Below are positions 1 to 5,583 of a DNA stretch of 6,658 nucleotides, piece by piece. The notes beneath the pieces are model-generated. The model worked only from the letters and a program-made list of their open reading frames with translations. It did not search any database and was not told the DNA's origin. The position numbers and the translations under genes are program-made. The number at the start of each line of letters is the position of its first letter. The first letter of the stretch is position 1. Source of the DNA: Acidobacteriota bacterium (GTDB lineage Bacteria; Acidobacteriota; Blastocatellia; Pyrinomonadales; Pyrinomonadaceae); NCBI GenBank assembly GCA_023391155.1, contig JAEWBM010000160.1:1-6658 (forward strand), in the 5' to 3' direction.

Positions 1-1136
1 CGGTTCGCCAGCTCCTCCGCCGCTTCCCGAAAAAATCCGGCCTTTATCCGTGCGGTCGCGACCTCGTGGTCGAGTGTCGGAAAATTCCCGTACCTGCGCG
101 CTGCAATAAGCGTCCGTTCGGCTTCGACGGGACGTCCTTCGAGCATCTGGCCCCGGGCAAGAGCGATATGCGACCAGATATATCTCGGCTCGATCTCGAT
201 CGCCCGCCGAGCGAATTCGATCGCCCGGCTGCCGTTGCCGGTCGCCGCAAAGCGATATGCAGCACCGGCCAAAAGCGTAAGGTTTTTCGGATCGCGTTCG
301 AGAGCGGCCGCAAGTTCGGCCTCGGCCTCAGCCGTTTTCCCGGATTCGAAAAGGGACAGGACAGAACCGGCGCGGGCGAGAGGGTCATTCTCATTTGTCG
401 TTAGGACCCGGGCGTAAAGTTCTGAGGCCTCCGCTGCATCACCGTTCGCCCGCCGCATATCAGCGAGGCTGCGGATCGCTTCCGGGTCGTTGGGTGCGAG
501 CTCCACCGCCTTCTCATATGCCGCAGCTGCCCCGGCAACATCAAAATTCAGCCGGCGGGCCATCCCCAGCACCTTATGCGGGGCCGCCTCCTCCGGTGCA
601 AGCTCGATCGCCTTTTCAGCCACGGCGATCGCCCGGTCACCGTTCTCGATGCTGATGTAAAAATTCGACAACATCAACAATTGCGCGGGGTTCTCTTCGG
701 CGATCGTTTCCAGTTGGCTTGCGACCTCCAGAGCTTCTGTTCCGTAGCCCAGGTAAAACAGGTTCGCCGGTATCTTTGCCAGAACATCACCGAAAAGACG
801 GTCCGGAGCCGGGCGGGGAGCCTCACGTACCGTTTGTTTGAACAGCGCTATGCCGGCAAGGGTGTTGCCGCCGCGCAGCGTCTCATCTGCAAGCGAGGCC
901 CGTGCGATCACCAGGGCTTCCAGCGCTTCACCGAGCCGCGGATGCTCGCCATTTCCATCGCGAAATTTCTCCAGCGCTGTCGCTCGCTGTGAAACGTCGG
1001 CTATCGCCATCACTTGGTCCAGATCGTTCTCGGAAGTTTCGGCGGGGGGCGTGGGTTCCGGGCTTGCGGCGTCCTGCTGTGCGAAAGTGCCGACGGCCAG
1101 CAGCAGGCAGAGGATCGCGATAATTACTGCATTCAT
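1..1136 (-). CDS. Secreted TPR-repeat protein, C-terminus beyond window
   Basis: This reading frame is open for 378 codons from an ATG at 1136 down to the left edge, so the C-terminus is missing. Residues 1-19 form a Sec signal peptide: a short polar start, a hydrophobic core (VIIAILCLLLAV) and a likely cleavage after TFA, before QQD. A Pro/Glu/Thr-rich linker follows at about 22-38. From about residue 148 there are tandem 34-residue TPR units with the typical A..Y..A..L.P pattern, such as AYEKAVELAPNDPEA (207-221) and ARRAIEIEP (309-317). I count at least six units, about 148-378. TPR arrays are protein-binding scaffolds, here probably periplasmic or envelope-attached; partner and pathway are unknown. 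A GGGGA Shine-Dalgarno four bases upstream supports the start. The gene is divergent from the gene at 1221. It shows no enzymatic motif in the visible part. Confidence 0.88.
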   Translation of the reverse strand, partial: MNAVIIAILCLLLAVGTFAQQDAASPEPTPPAETSENDLDQVMAIADVSQRATALEKFRDGNGEHPRLGEALEALVIARASLADETLRGGNTLAGIALFKQTVREAPRPAPDRLFGDVLAKIPANLFYLGYGTEALEVASQLETIAEENPAQLLMLSNFYISIENGDRAIAVAEKAIELAPEEAAPHKVLGMARRLNFDVAGAAAAYEKAVELAPNDPEAIRSLADMRRANGDAAEASELYARVLTTNENDPLARAGSVLSLFESGKTAEAEAELAAALERDPKNLTLLAGAAYRFAATGNGSRAIEFARRAIEIEPRYIWSHIALARGQMLEGRPVEAERTLIAARRYGNFPTLDHEVATARIKAGFFREAAEELAN

Positions 1137-1140
1137 AAAT

Positions 1141-1145
1141 TCCCC
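1141..1145 (-). promoter_or_regulatory. Ribosome binding site of the TPR gene
   Basis: On the minus strand GGGGA sits four bases before the ATG at 1136. This fixes the start and places the signal peptide at the very N-terminus. It is one of the few clear Shine-Dalgarno sequences in the window. Confidence 0.6.
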
Positions 1146-1182
1146 GTGTTCTGCAATACTAAAGCAAAATAATAGCACGAAA

Positions 1183-1211
1183 TTGCATTTGTCCCCGTCC
1201 GCATCTATTCT
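1183..1211 (+). promoter_or_regulatory. Candidate promoter for a leaderless transcript
   Basis: TTGCAT (1183-1188) and TATTCT (1206-1211) are spaced by 17 bases in the A/T-rich divergent gap 1137-1220. The boxes match consensus only moderately. The -10 box ends nine bases before the ATG at 1221, so transcription would begin at or next to the start codon. No Shine-Dalgarno precedes that ATG, which agrees with leaderless translation. This is inference from spacing alone. Confidence 0.3.
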
Positions 1212-1220
1212 CACAAACGT

Positions 1221-1736
1221 ATGCCGGAATTGGATGAGGTATGGTCGCAAATGGTAGCGCGGGCGCTCGAATCGGCCCGCGCTGCCGGGCACGGTGACCT
1301 CCACGATTACCTTTCTCTTAGAGCCGCGAACGACCTGCTTCGCGAGGCCGGGGTCCGATGGCTTTTCGAGAGTTTCATCGAATTGGCAGCCGACCACACG
1401 CGGCGGTCAGCCAGCGTCGAACTCGAACGCCTTGAGCCCTTCAGCTTCAAGCTCGCATCGTCCAATATCGTCGGTTCGGCGCTGGAACTGACCCAAGGCG
1501 TGCGTCGCCTTTCGATCGCCGCCGGATGGACGCGCACGCCGCGGGACGGCGTCATGCGCGGCGGGGCACTTGCCGCTGCGCGAATAGTTCATTTCGGGAT
1601 GCCCAAAGCGACCGAATATCTTTATCTTCTAAGATCGGGTGAAACGCCGCACTGGGCCCGCGCGATCGACCTGCGGCCCGGCCCGACATTTGCTGGTAAC
1701 GAGCTCAGGCGGCACTTCGAACTGTTCGCTTCGTGA
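1221..1736 (+). CDS. Uncharacterised 171-residue cytosolic protein
   Basis: I do not recognise this protein. It is 171 residues, with no signal peptide, no membrane segment and no cysteine, so it is probably soluble and cytosolic. The first 60 residues look helical and amphipathic (VWSQMVARALESARAAG, then LRAANDLLREAGVRWLFESF). The second half mixes short strands with Gly-containing turns, including FSFKLASSNIVG (74-85), LSIAAGWTRTPRDG (97-110) and TEYLYLLRSG (131-140). The ATG at 1221 has no Shine-Dalgarno. A second in-frame ATG at 1251 (residue 11) is a possible alternative, but residues 1-10 look like a natural start of the first helix. It is divergent from the TPR gene and 90 bases upstream of the zinc ribbon gene on the same strand. 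Codon choice and G+C match a real gene. Function unknown. Confidence 0.75.
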   Translation: MPELDEVWSQMVARALESARAAGHGDLHDYLSLRAANDLLREAGVRWLFESFIELAADHTRRSASVELERLEPFSFKLASSNIVGSALELTQGVRRLSIAAGWTRTPRDGVMRGGALAAARIVHFGMPKATEYLYLLRSGETPHWARAIDLRPGPTFAGNELRRHFELFAS

Positions 1737-1743
1737 TCGGCCC

Positions 1744-1767
1744 GCCGTCGCACGGCTTCCGATTTTG
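1744..1767 (+). terminator. Weak terminator-like hairpin
   Basis: GCCGT (1744-1748) and ACGGC (1752-1756) form a 5-bp stem with a three-base loop, eight bases after the stop codon of the 171-residue gene. The following bases, TTCCGATTTT, give only an interrupted T tract. It could attenuate transcription into the next gene, but it is short and may be chance. Confidence 0.25.
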
Positions 1768-1770
1768 CGG

Positions 1771-1799
1771 GATCCGTATTAAAATGAAAGCCACGGATC
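1771..1799 (+). repeat. 7-bp perfect inverted repeat upstream of zinc ribbon gene
   Basis: GATCCGT (1771-1777) and ACGGATC (1793-1799) are perfect reverse complements separated by a 15-base A/T-rich spacer. The spacer contains TAAAAT (1780-1785), a 5/6 match to a -10 box, although no good -35 box is seen 17 bases upstream. The arrangement could be an operator around a promoter or a hairpin in the leader. No regulator is encoded here, so its role is open. Confidence 0.3.
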
Positions 1800-1809
1800 G
1801 TTTATTAAT

Positions 1810-1814
1810 AGGAG
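1810..1814 (+). promoter_or_regulatory. Shine-Dalgarno supporting a GTG start
   Basis: AGGAG lies 12 bases before the GTG at 1827, slightly longer than the usual spacing. No in-frame ATG or TTG occurs between the two, and residues 1-12 from GTG (MRSELEKLIDLQ) match how coiled-coil zinc ribbon proteins of this family usually begin. Together these favour GTG 1827 as the start. Confidence 0.5.
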
Positions 1815-1826
1815 ATATTTTTTAGA

Positions 1827-2564
1827 GTGAGATCAGAGCTAGAGAAATTGATCGATCTGCAGTTAACGGACACGGACCTGCGTCGATTAAAACAAATTAT
1901 TGAGACCGCTGATGAAAGGCGTGCTGAGATTGAACAAGAGTTCGAACAGCACGCTTTTTCCATTCGTGAGGTGCAAAATCGCCGTGAAACGCTTTTGGCC
2001 GAACGCGCAGAACTTGAGGCGAATATCGCCGCCAATAAGACATACCTTGATCGGGCAGAGCGCAATCTAAAGCATGCCCAAAATCAGAAAGAATATGAGA
2101 CCGCTATGCGCGAGATCGACGCGCTGCAGAGACAGAACACCACCTTCGAAACCCAGATAGTTGAAAAAATGGGCGCTGTTGAAGATGTTGATAAAGAGCT
2201 TACCGAACGTTCGGATGAGATAAACACCCTCGATTCCAAACGTGAAGAGGCCCTAGCCGGATTCGATGCGGAGGTTACCGCCGCCCGCTCTGAGTTCGAA
2301 GAGAAAACTAAAAAACGCGAAGAGGTCTTCAAAACTCTTCCCGCAAACCTTGCGTCGGTCTATAATCGACTTGCGCAGCGCAGCCGTGACGGGATCGCCG
2401 TCGCAGAGGTCGTTAACCAGTCCTGCTCAGCTTGCTTTATGTCCCTGCGGCCCCAAATGCAGCTTGAGGTCAAGCGCATGAACGGGATCGTTACCTGCGA
2501 AAGCTGCACCCGGATCCTGTACATTACTGCACCGGCCGAGCAAAGTGAGGCCACTGCCAGCTAG
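1827..2564 (+). CDS. Coiled-coil protein with C-terminal C4 zinc ribbon (COG1579/DUF164 family)
   Basis: The 245-residue protein starts at a GTG. Residues 1-170 are almost entirely long charged helices with heptad character, predicted to fold as an antiparallel coiled-coil hairpin. The conserved AQNQKEYETAMREI segment lies at 84-97. The C-terminus carries a zinc ribbon: Cys200-x2-Cys203 (CSAC) and Cys224-x2-Cys227 (CESC), with the family pattern LRPQ between. This architecture and length fit the predicted nucleic-acid-binding family of Helicobacter HP0958/FlgZ and chlamydial CT398/CdsZ. Those proteins act as adaptors for RpoN, flagellar transcripts or secretion parts; the role of non-flagellar members is unclear. 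All four zinc ligands are present. The gene looks somewhat richer in A+T than its neighbours. An intrinsic terminator follows 36 bases after the stop, so the transcript ends with this gene. Confidence 0.88.
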   Translation: MRSELEKLIDLQLTDTDLRRLKQIIETADERRAEIEQEFEQHAFSIREVQNRRETLLAERAELEANIAANKTYLDRAERNLKHAQNQKEYETAMREIDALQRQNTTFETQIVEKMGAVEDVDKELTERSDEINTLDSKREEALAGFDAEVTAARSEFEEKTKKREEVFKTLPANLASVYNRLAQRSRDGIAVAEVVNQSCSACFMSLRPQMQLEVKRMNGIVTCESCTRILYITAPAEQSEATAS

Positions 2565-2573
2565 TTTCCTCCG

Positions 2574-2591
2574 CGAAGTTCTGTTACTTCG
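2574..2591 (+). repeat. Small hairpin just before the terminator
   Basis: CGAAGT (2574-2579) pairs perfectly with ACTTCG (2586-2591) around a six-base loop. It lies nine bases after the zinc ribbon stop codon and nine before the terminator stem. It could stabilise the 3' end of the transcript. It has no T tract of its own. Confidence 0.35.
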
Positions 2592-2600
2592 TTCACCCTA

Positions 2601-2632
2601 GCCCCTTTGTTAGAAGGCAAAGGGGCATTTTT
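2601..2632 (+). terminator. Intrinsic (Rho-independent) terminator
   Basis: GCCCCTTTG (2601-2609) and CAAAGGGGC (2618-2626) form a perfect 9-bp stem with an eight-base loop, followed by ATTTTT (2627-2632). It lies 36 bases after the stop codon of the zinc ribbon gene and should end that transcript. The reverse strand lacks a comparable T tract, so it acts mainly in the + direction. Confidence 0.87.
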
Positions 2633-2635
2633 CTG

Positions 2636-2659
2636 CGCATATCGCGTGCGTGATATGCG
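2636..2659 (+). repeat. 8-bp inverted repeat in intergenic region
   Basis: CGCATATC (2636-2643) and GATATGCG (2652-2659) are perfect reverse complements with an eight-base centre, starting four bases after the terminator T tract. The sequence GATAAT (2659-2664), a -10-like box, begins at the end of the right arm. The repeat may therefore be an operator over the promoter of the secreted protein gene at 2733, or part of a leader hairpin. Confidence 0.4.
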
Positions 2660-2670
2660 ATAATACTAAT

Positions 2671-2700
2671 TCGGCGAGCTTCCCAAACCCCGCTCGCCGA
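2671..2700 (+). promoter_or_regulatory. G/C-rich hairpin in the leader of the secreted protein gene
   Basis: TCGGCGAGC (2671-2679) and GCTCGCCGA (2692-2700) form a perfect 9-bp stem with a 12-base pyrimidine- and A-rich loop. No T tract follows, so it is not a terminator. If transcription starts near the -10-like box at 2659-2664, this hairpin would sit at the 5' end of the mRNA, where it could protect the transcript or control translation. Confidence 0.45.
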
Positions 2701-2732
2701 CGGGCAGAGTCCTTCTGTCTCCTTTAAATAAA

Positions 2733-3305
2733 ATGAAAAAATATATCTTCCTTGCAGTATTCGTGCTCCTCTGCGGCTCATCCGCGATCGCACAGCCCAA
2801 GTCTCTCGAAACGGCCGCTCGTCAACTGAAGTCGCTCAAGGCTGACACCCGGATCACCATTAACCATGATCCCGCGTCCGGAAGCGGGCGGATAATGTAT
2901 GTCGCTGAAAACTTTTCGGACTCTCAGGCTTCAAAGGCCGGGATCCGGGCAATGAACTTCGCCGCCGGCTTTTTCTTCGCCGGCAATGAACTCAGCACGG
3001 CCCCCGACCCGGTAAAGCTCACCTTCTGGGCCAAAAGCAAAAAGCCGCGGTTTGCCGATTCGCACTCGTTTACGGTGTATGTTAGCGGCGATGTATTGGA
3101 GTTAGGTGAGGCCCGGTATGCCGCCAAGCCAGCAACCGGCATGGAATATCTGAACTTCGAACTCTCGCGCGAGGTGCTCACAAAGATCGCGAACTCCTCT
3201 AATGTCCGCTTCACCCTCGGCAGCCACGAATTTACTTTCACCGCGGGCCAGTTGAAAGGCCTCGCAGCCCTGCTTCTCGTCTCGGACCCGGCTTGGGTCG
3301 GATGA
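2733..3305 (+). CDS. Secreted protein of unknown function, 190 residues
   Basis: The N-terminus is a textbook Sec signal peptide: MKKY, a hydrophobic core IFLAVFVLLCG, and SAIA followed by Q21 as the likely cleavage site. Cys14 does not sit in a lipobox because Leu precedes it, so this is not a lipoprotein. The mature part (21-190) has a short helical start and then a strand-rich body, including RITINHD, VKLTFWAKSK and SFTVYVSGDVLELG. It closes with LTKIANSSNVRFTLGSHEFTFT (149-170), a strand-turn-strand, then a short helix. I recall similar unnamed beta-sandwich endings in acidobacterial secreted proteins, but I cannot assign a family. No Shine-Dalgarno is visible; the start follows CTTTAAATAAA. 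The stop codon abuts the stop codon of the polymerase gene on the other strand. Confidence 0.8.
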   Translation: MKKYIFLAVFVLLCGSSAIAQPKSLETAARQLKSLKADTRITINHDPASGSGRIMYVAENFSDSQASKAGIRAMNFAAGFFFAGNELSTAPDPVKLTFWAKSKKPRFADSHSFTVYVSGDVLELGEARYAAKPATGMEYLNFELSREVLTKIANSSNVRFTLGSHEFTFTAGQLKGLAALLLVSDPAWVG

Positions 3306-3308
3306 TCA
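3303..3308. other. Shared TGATCA palindrome holding both convergent stop codons
   Basis: The + strand stop TGA (3303-3305) and the - strand stop TGA (3306-3308) are the two halves of one TGATCA palindrome. The two genes have no intergenic base between them. I see no intrinsic terminator near the junction; only a 5-bp GACCC/GGGTC hairpin (3285-3299) without a T tract lies inside the end of the + gene. The two transcripts must therefore overlap at their 3' ends or end by Rho. Confidence 0.85.
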
Positions 3309-5081
3309 CTTGCACCAGTCTTCCGAGATCTTCGATTCGACCTTGACCGAAACGTTCTTAAGAAATTCCCTGCCCGCCGTTTCCATGGCTCCTTCTAGCA
3401 GGCCGGCCATTTTCTCGGCATCCGCGGCGTCGCATTCGATGATTATCTCGTCGTGCACGATATTTACCAGGCGGCCCGATGTACCGCGCAAGTCGTCGTG
3501 CAGCAGACGAAGTGCCCGTTTTAGGATATCCGCCGACGTTCCCTGGATCGGCATGTTCACCCCATAACGGCGCGCGGCCGAGATCTGTTGCCGGTCCCCG
3601 TCCTCGAATCTTAGCCGCAGCAGCCGGTCGCTCCCGGTCCGAGCAAAGCGCTCGCTTATTACCCGGTTTCCGGCGTCACGCAGGTAACTGTCGAGCCCGC
3701 GGTATGCAGCAAAATACTTGCGCATCGTGTTCTCCGCATCGTTTTGCGAGAGCCCCGTCATCAGCCCGAACCTCGACGCGCCAACGCCGTAAACGATCCC
3801 AAAGTTGAGCCGCTTGGCGAACGAACGCTGCTCGGGTGTCACGCTGTCGGGCTTTACGCCAAACACCTGCGCCGCGGTTGCCGTGTGAAAATCAGTTCCC
3901 CCGGCAAATGCGTCGATCAGGTTTGTGTCCTGTGAGAACTCAGCCAGGATCCTAAGCTCGATCTGCGAGTAGTCAGCGATAACGAACCGGCGGCCATCCG
4001 GTGCCCTGAAACAACTGCGGTATTCCTTGTCGTGCGGTATCTGCTGCAGATTCGGGTTCGAGCACGAAAATCTTCCCGTCGGAGCCCCGATCTGCCGAAA
4101 ATCCGCGTGTACCCGCCCGGTCGCGGGCTCGATGAACTCCAATATATTCTCGCCAAAACTCGTCAATGCCTTTTGTGCGGCACGATACTCGAGCAGCTTC
4201 GCTATCACCGGATAGTCCGCTGCCAGCGGCTGCAGCTGCCATGCCCGTGTCGTCTCCGGCACCGGCACTCCCAGGTTTCTCAATGCGTCAGAGACCTGCT
4301 GCAGCGAGTCGAGATTGATCTCGGCACGGCCGAATAGCGAGGCCTGGGCTACACCCGCCGAGAGCATGTCCTGCAGTTCATTGGCGGCGCTTGCCTGCGC
4401 GGCCTTTACGCGTTCGAGCTGAGCGAGCCATAGCTCACGGTCCAGATAGATCCCGTTTAGCTCCATCTCGGCGATCGGCATCACGCAATCAAATTCGAGC
4501 GCCGCCGCCCGCTCAAGATCGTCGTTCTTCAACCGGTCGGCCATCTGCTCCCTGAGGGGCAGCAGGATGGCGGCGTCCCTCGCTGCATATTCGAGCTGCG
4601 AAGCGGAAAGCTCGTTCGCCCCCCAATCGCTGACCTGCTCAGATTTGTCCAGCTCCGTGCTTAAAAAGAACTGCGCCGCATCAGCAAGCGAATGGCGTCG
4701 TTCGCTGTCGCCGGCCGCTATCAACTGGCTCGCCAGGTACGTGTCAAAGATCCCCTCGATCTCACACCCCAGATAATGCCGAACCCATTTCGCATCGAAC
4801 TTTGAGTTATGCGCGATCTTGACGATCTTTGGGTCCGAGATCAGTGCCCTGAGCGGGGCAAGCTCCGAATTTTCCCGAGGGCCCGCCCCGTTCGAAAACG
4901 CCCGGACATCGATTATTACTGCCCCCCGGCCGGTACTGAACTGAACCAACCGAAGCTCTCCGTGGTACGGGTCCAGCTCGGTCGTTTCGGTATCGAAACC
5001 GAGGACCGGCTCTTTCGCAAGCTCATCGCAAGCTTTTTTGAGAGCCTCGGCTGTGTTGATGAATTGGGTATAGATCTCCAT
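3306..5081 (-). CDS. Family A DNA polymerase with 3'-5' exonuclease, lacking the 5' nuclease domain
   Basis: The protein is 591 residues, against about 930 for E. coli Pol I, and begins directly with the proofreading domain. The DEDDy exonuclease is complete: FDTETT (D30, E32), HNSKFD (H91-D96) and YAARD (Y165, D169). The polymerase domain is also complete: TGRFSCSNPNLQQIP (335-349), motif A DYSQIELR (370-377, metal ligand D370, steric gate E374), motif B with R419, K423, F427 and Y431, and motif C HDE (543-545). Phe427 corresponds to Pol I F762 and Taq F667, implying discrimination against dideoxynucleotides. The 5' nuclease domain is absent, not truncated: a good promoter lies just upstream and the ATG at 5081 begins a natural family N-terminus. 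It should fill gaps and proofread; primer removal needs another enzyme. Motifs such as SDWGA, QIGAPTGR and MPIQGTSAD recall the Aquificaceae/viral/apicoplast PolA type. Confidence 0.95.
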   Translation of the reverse strand: MEIYTQFINTAEALKKACDELAKEPVLGFDTETTELDPYHGELRLVQFSTGRGAVIIDVRAFSNGAGPRENSELAPLRALISDPKIVKIAHNSKFDAKWVRHYLGCEIEGIFDTYLASQLIAAGDSERRHSLADAAQFFLSTELDKSEQVSDWGANELSASQLEYAARDAAILLPLREQMADRLKNDDLERAAALEFDCVMPIAEMELNGIYLDRELWLAQLERVKAAQASAANELQDMLSAGVAQASLFGRAEINLDSLQQVSDALRNLGVPVPETTRAWQLQPLAADYPVIAKLLEYRAAQKALTSFGENILEFIEPATGRVHADFRQIGAPTGRFSCSNPNLQQIPHDKEYRSCFRAPDGRRFVIADYSQIELRILAEFSQDTNLIDAFAGGTDFHTATAAQVFGVKPDSVTPEQRSFAKRLNFGIVYGVGASRFGLMTGLSQNDAENTMRKYFAAYRGLDSYLRDAGNRVISERFARTGSDRLLRLRFEDGDRQQISAARRYGVNMPIQGTSADILKRALRLLHDDLRGTSGRLVNIVHDEIIIECDAADAEKMAGLLEGAMETAGREFLKNVSVKVESKISEDWCK

Positions 5082-5111
5082 ATTTTAGGGCCGGGGTCGG
5101 GGTACTGCTCA

Positions 5112-5140
5112 ATTGTATTTCGCCGCCGGGCCAATGGCAA
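5112..5140 (-). promoter_or_regulatory. Candidate sigma70-type promoter of the polymerase gene
   Basis: On the minus strand TTGCCA (5140-5135) and TACAAT (5117-5112) each match consensus at five of six positions with the ideal 17-base spacer. Transcription would begin near 5105, giving a leader of about 24 bases before the ATG at 5081. No strong Shine-Dalgarno lies in that leader. The A/T-rich boxes stand out against a G/C-rich spacer. Confidence 0.55.
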
Positions 5141-5168
5141 AAGAGTCTGGAATTTTATGCACCGGAGA

Positions 5169-5197
5169 TTTACCAAACCCTTTATTTGGTCTATACT
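5169..5197 (+). promoter_or_regulatory. Candidate promoter for the RNase E/G gene
   Basis: TTTACC (5169-5174) and TATACT (5192-5197) are spaced by 17 bases; the boxes match consensus at four and five positions. Transcription would start near 5204 and produce a leader of roughly 380 bases before the ATG at 5584. A second possibility closer to the gene, TTGACA at 5287-5292, has no convincing -10 partner. Confidence 0.38.
5172..5190. repeat. Inverted repeat inside the candidate promoter spacer
   Basis: ACCAAA (5172-5177) and TTTGGT (5185-5190) are perfect reverse complements with a seven-base centre. They lie between the -35 and -10 boxes of the forward candidate promoter, where a bound repressor would block transcription. 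It is short and could be chance. Confidence 0.28.
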
Positions 5198-5453
5198 TTT
5201 CTAGAGTTTGCACCTTTGGAGCCCTCGACAGAGGCAATCCGGGATCGCAGCAAACGATAGAGGATCTTTACCGCAACTGCGGGCAATTGACAGATTTTTC
5301 AGGTTGAGCACTATCGATTTGATCAGATAAGTGCTCCCTCAAAAACCGGCGAGCAAAGGCCGCCGTGATTGAAACCAAGTTCGTGCGTGAAAATTGAGTG
5401 CTTCGCTATAGCCGCGGCGTGACCCGTCGAGGGCCTTGATCGAAGAGTAGATG

Positions 5454-5491
5454 TTTCCGCTAGATCTGCCGGCCGGCGACGGCCGCGGAAA
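5454..5491 (+). promoter_or_regulatory. Stable leader hairpin with GNRA tetraloop upstream of RNase E/G
   Basis: TTTCCGC (5454-5460) pairs with GCGGAAA (5485-5491), and GGCCG (5471-5475) pairs with CGGCC (5480-5484). The loop GCGA (5476-5479) fits the GNRA tetraloop rule. The 3' side is continuous and the 5' side has a 10-base bulge (5461-5470). The 12 pairs are mostly G-C. It ends 92 bases before the start codon. In E. coli a hairpin in the long rne leader is a target for RNase E autoregulation; a comparable role here is inference. Confidence 0.42.
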
Positions 5492-5583
5492 GCCTGTCCT
5501 GATCCCCATCCATTGCCGCACATTTCGAATGCTCCGCCGCCGGGCAAACAAACCGATCGAAATTTGAGGACAAGTCTATCTTT

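Larger units (their letters stand above)
5082..5583. other. Non-coding region between divergent polymerase and RNase E/G genes
   Basis: This stretch of about 500 bases has no convincing gene. Frames of 60-75 codons exist on both strands, but they lack ribosome binding sites, have atypical composition and overlap each other. It holds the candidate polymerase promoter (5112-5140), a candidate forward promoter (5169-5197) with an inverted repeat, a perfect TTGACA hexamer (5287-5292) without a good -10 box, and a stable hairpin (5454-5491). It probably contains a long leader for the RNase E/G gene. I see no tRNA or known riboswitch. Confidence 0.6.

Noticed and set aside
601..660. GCGATCGC (HIP1-like) octamer as a cyanobacterial signature
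   Set aside because: I noticed only two exact octamers in the window (near 625 and 2785). The frequent GGGCGATC strings in the TPR gene are explained by the recurring Arg-Ala-Ile of the repeats.
66..1257. Several + strand open frames of 60-140 codons
   Set aside because: They overlap each other and lie antisense to the TPR gene, whose signal peptide, ribosome binding site and repeats are clear. Their translations look arbitrary (Arg/Pro/Ser-rich).
2565..2732. RNase P RNA after the zinc ribbon gene
   Set aside because: rnpB can lie near such genes, but only 168 bases are available and they are filled by a terminator and two simple hairpins; the conserved RNase P cores are not seen.
2776..2792. 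Lipoprotein signal in the secreted 190-residue protein because of Cys14
   Set aside because: The residue before Cys14 is Leu, which does not fit a lipobox, and a good signal peptidase I site (SAIA before Q21) follows.
5113..5307. A 64-codon + strand frame upstream of RNase E/G
   Set aside because: It overlaps the polymerase promoter candidate, has no ribosome binding site and its sequence looks random.
5323..5551. Two minus-strand frames of 70-74 codons in the intergenic region
   Set aside because: They overlap in different frames, lack a Shine-Dalgarno and show no coherent composition. The region is better explained as a non-coding leader.
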